11,354 nucleotides of DNA from Xanthomonas translucens pv. translucens DSM 18974 (lineage in GTDB: Bacteria > Pseudomonadota > Gammaproteobacteria > Xanthomonadales > Xanthomonadaceae), in the NCBI RefSeq assembly GCF_000331775.1, contig NZ_CAPJ01000159.1:1-11354 (forward strand), in the 5' to 3' direction. How positions within the stretch are numbered: the stretch's first letter is position 1; every line of letters starts with the position of its first letter. Positions 9,939 to 11,354 of the stretch are shown here, in pieces. The translations under genes and the position numbers were made by a program. The notes under the pieces are model-generated. The model was not told the DNA's origin and did not search any database. It saw nothing but the letters and a program-made list of their open reading frames with translations.

Positions 9939-9957
9939 GCTGCCGCCAGGCCTTCGC

Positions 9958-11354
<1,397 letters not shown>

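Overview
The window is a stretch of high-GC chromosome (coding regions look well above 60% G+C) from a gammaproteobacterium, most likely a member of the Xanthomonadaceae (Xanthomonas or a close relative). The grounds are the subunit sequences and lengths of the F1Fo ATP synthase, the GGGNNNN heptamer arrays between genes (a known feature of Xanthomonas genomes), and a GTAGGAGCGGCTTCAGC-type REP sequence at the left edge. This is an inference from recognition, not from a search.

Layout, right to left. From 9958 to the right edge on the minus strand lies the C-terminal part of dihydrolipoamide dehydrogenase (E3), cut at its N-terminus by the window end. Converging on it from 8968 to 9792 (plus strand) is a small outer-membrane beta-barrel protein; two near-identical bidirectional terminators and one four-unit heptamer array separate the two. 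The 433 bp between the barrel gene and atpI hold no gene but three regulatory units: a strong leftward promoter for the ATP synthase operon, a rightward sigma-E-type promoter, and, just after it, a stem-loop plus a Rho-independent terminator. Together the last two predict a stand-alone RNA of about 73 nt.

From 8534 down to 1026 on the minus strand is the complete ATP synthase operon atpI-B-E-F-H-A-G-D-C: assembly factor I, Fo subunits a, c and b, then F1 subunits delta, alpha, gamma, beta and epsilon. It ends at a clear terminator at 955-983. The motifs needed for a working proton-driven enzyme are all visible: the aArg, the c-ring Asp, the Walker A loops of alpha and beta, the alpha Arg finger and the beta catalytic Glu. 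Left of the operon, on the same strand and with its own likely promoter, is a secreted AroQ-gamma chorismate mutase, followed by a hairpin and a REP pair.

The coding content is ordinary. The non-coding parts are less so. The four spacers between atpH, A, G, D and C are long (122-170 bp), and each carries exactly four G3N4 heptamers on the plus strand. In three of them an inverted copy lies at the other end of the spacer, and each pair shares its own heptamer variant. The atpI-B-E-F-H spacers lack heptamers; instead they have an AT-rich stretch before atpE, GC hairpins between atpE and atpF, and a 1-nt junction between atpF and atpH. The most promising possibly undescribed item is the predicted sigma-E-dependent small RNA at about 8764-8836, beside an outer-membrane protein gene.
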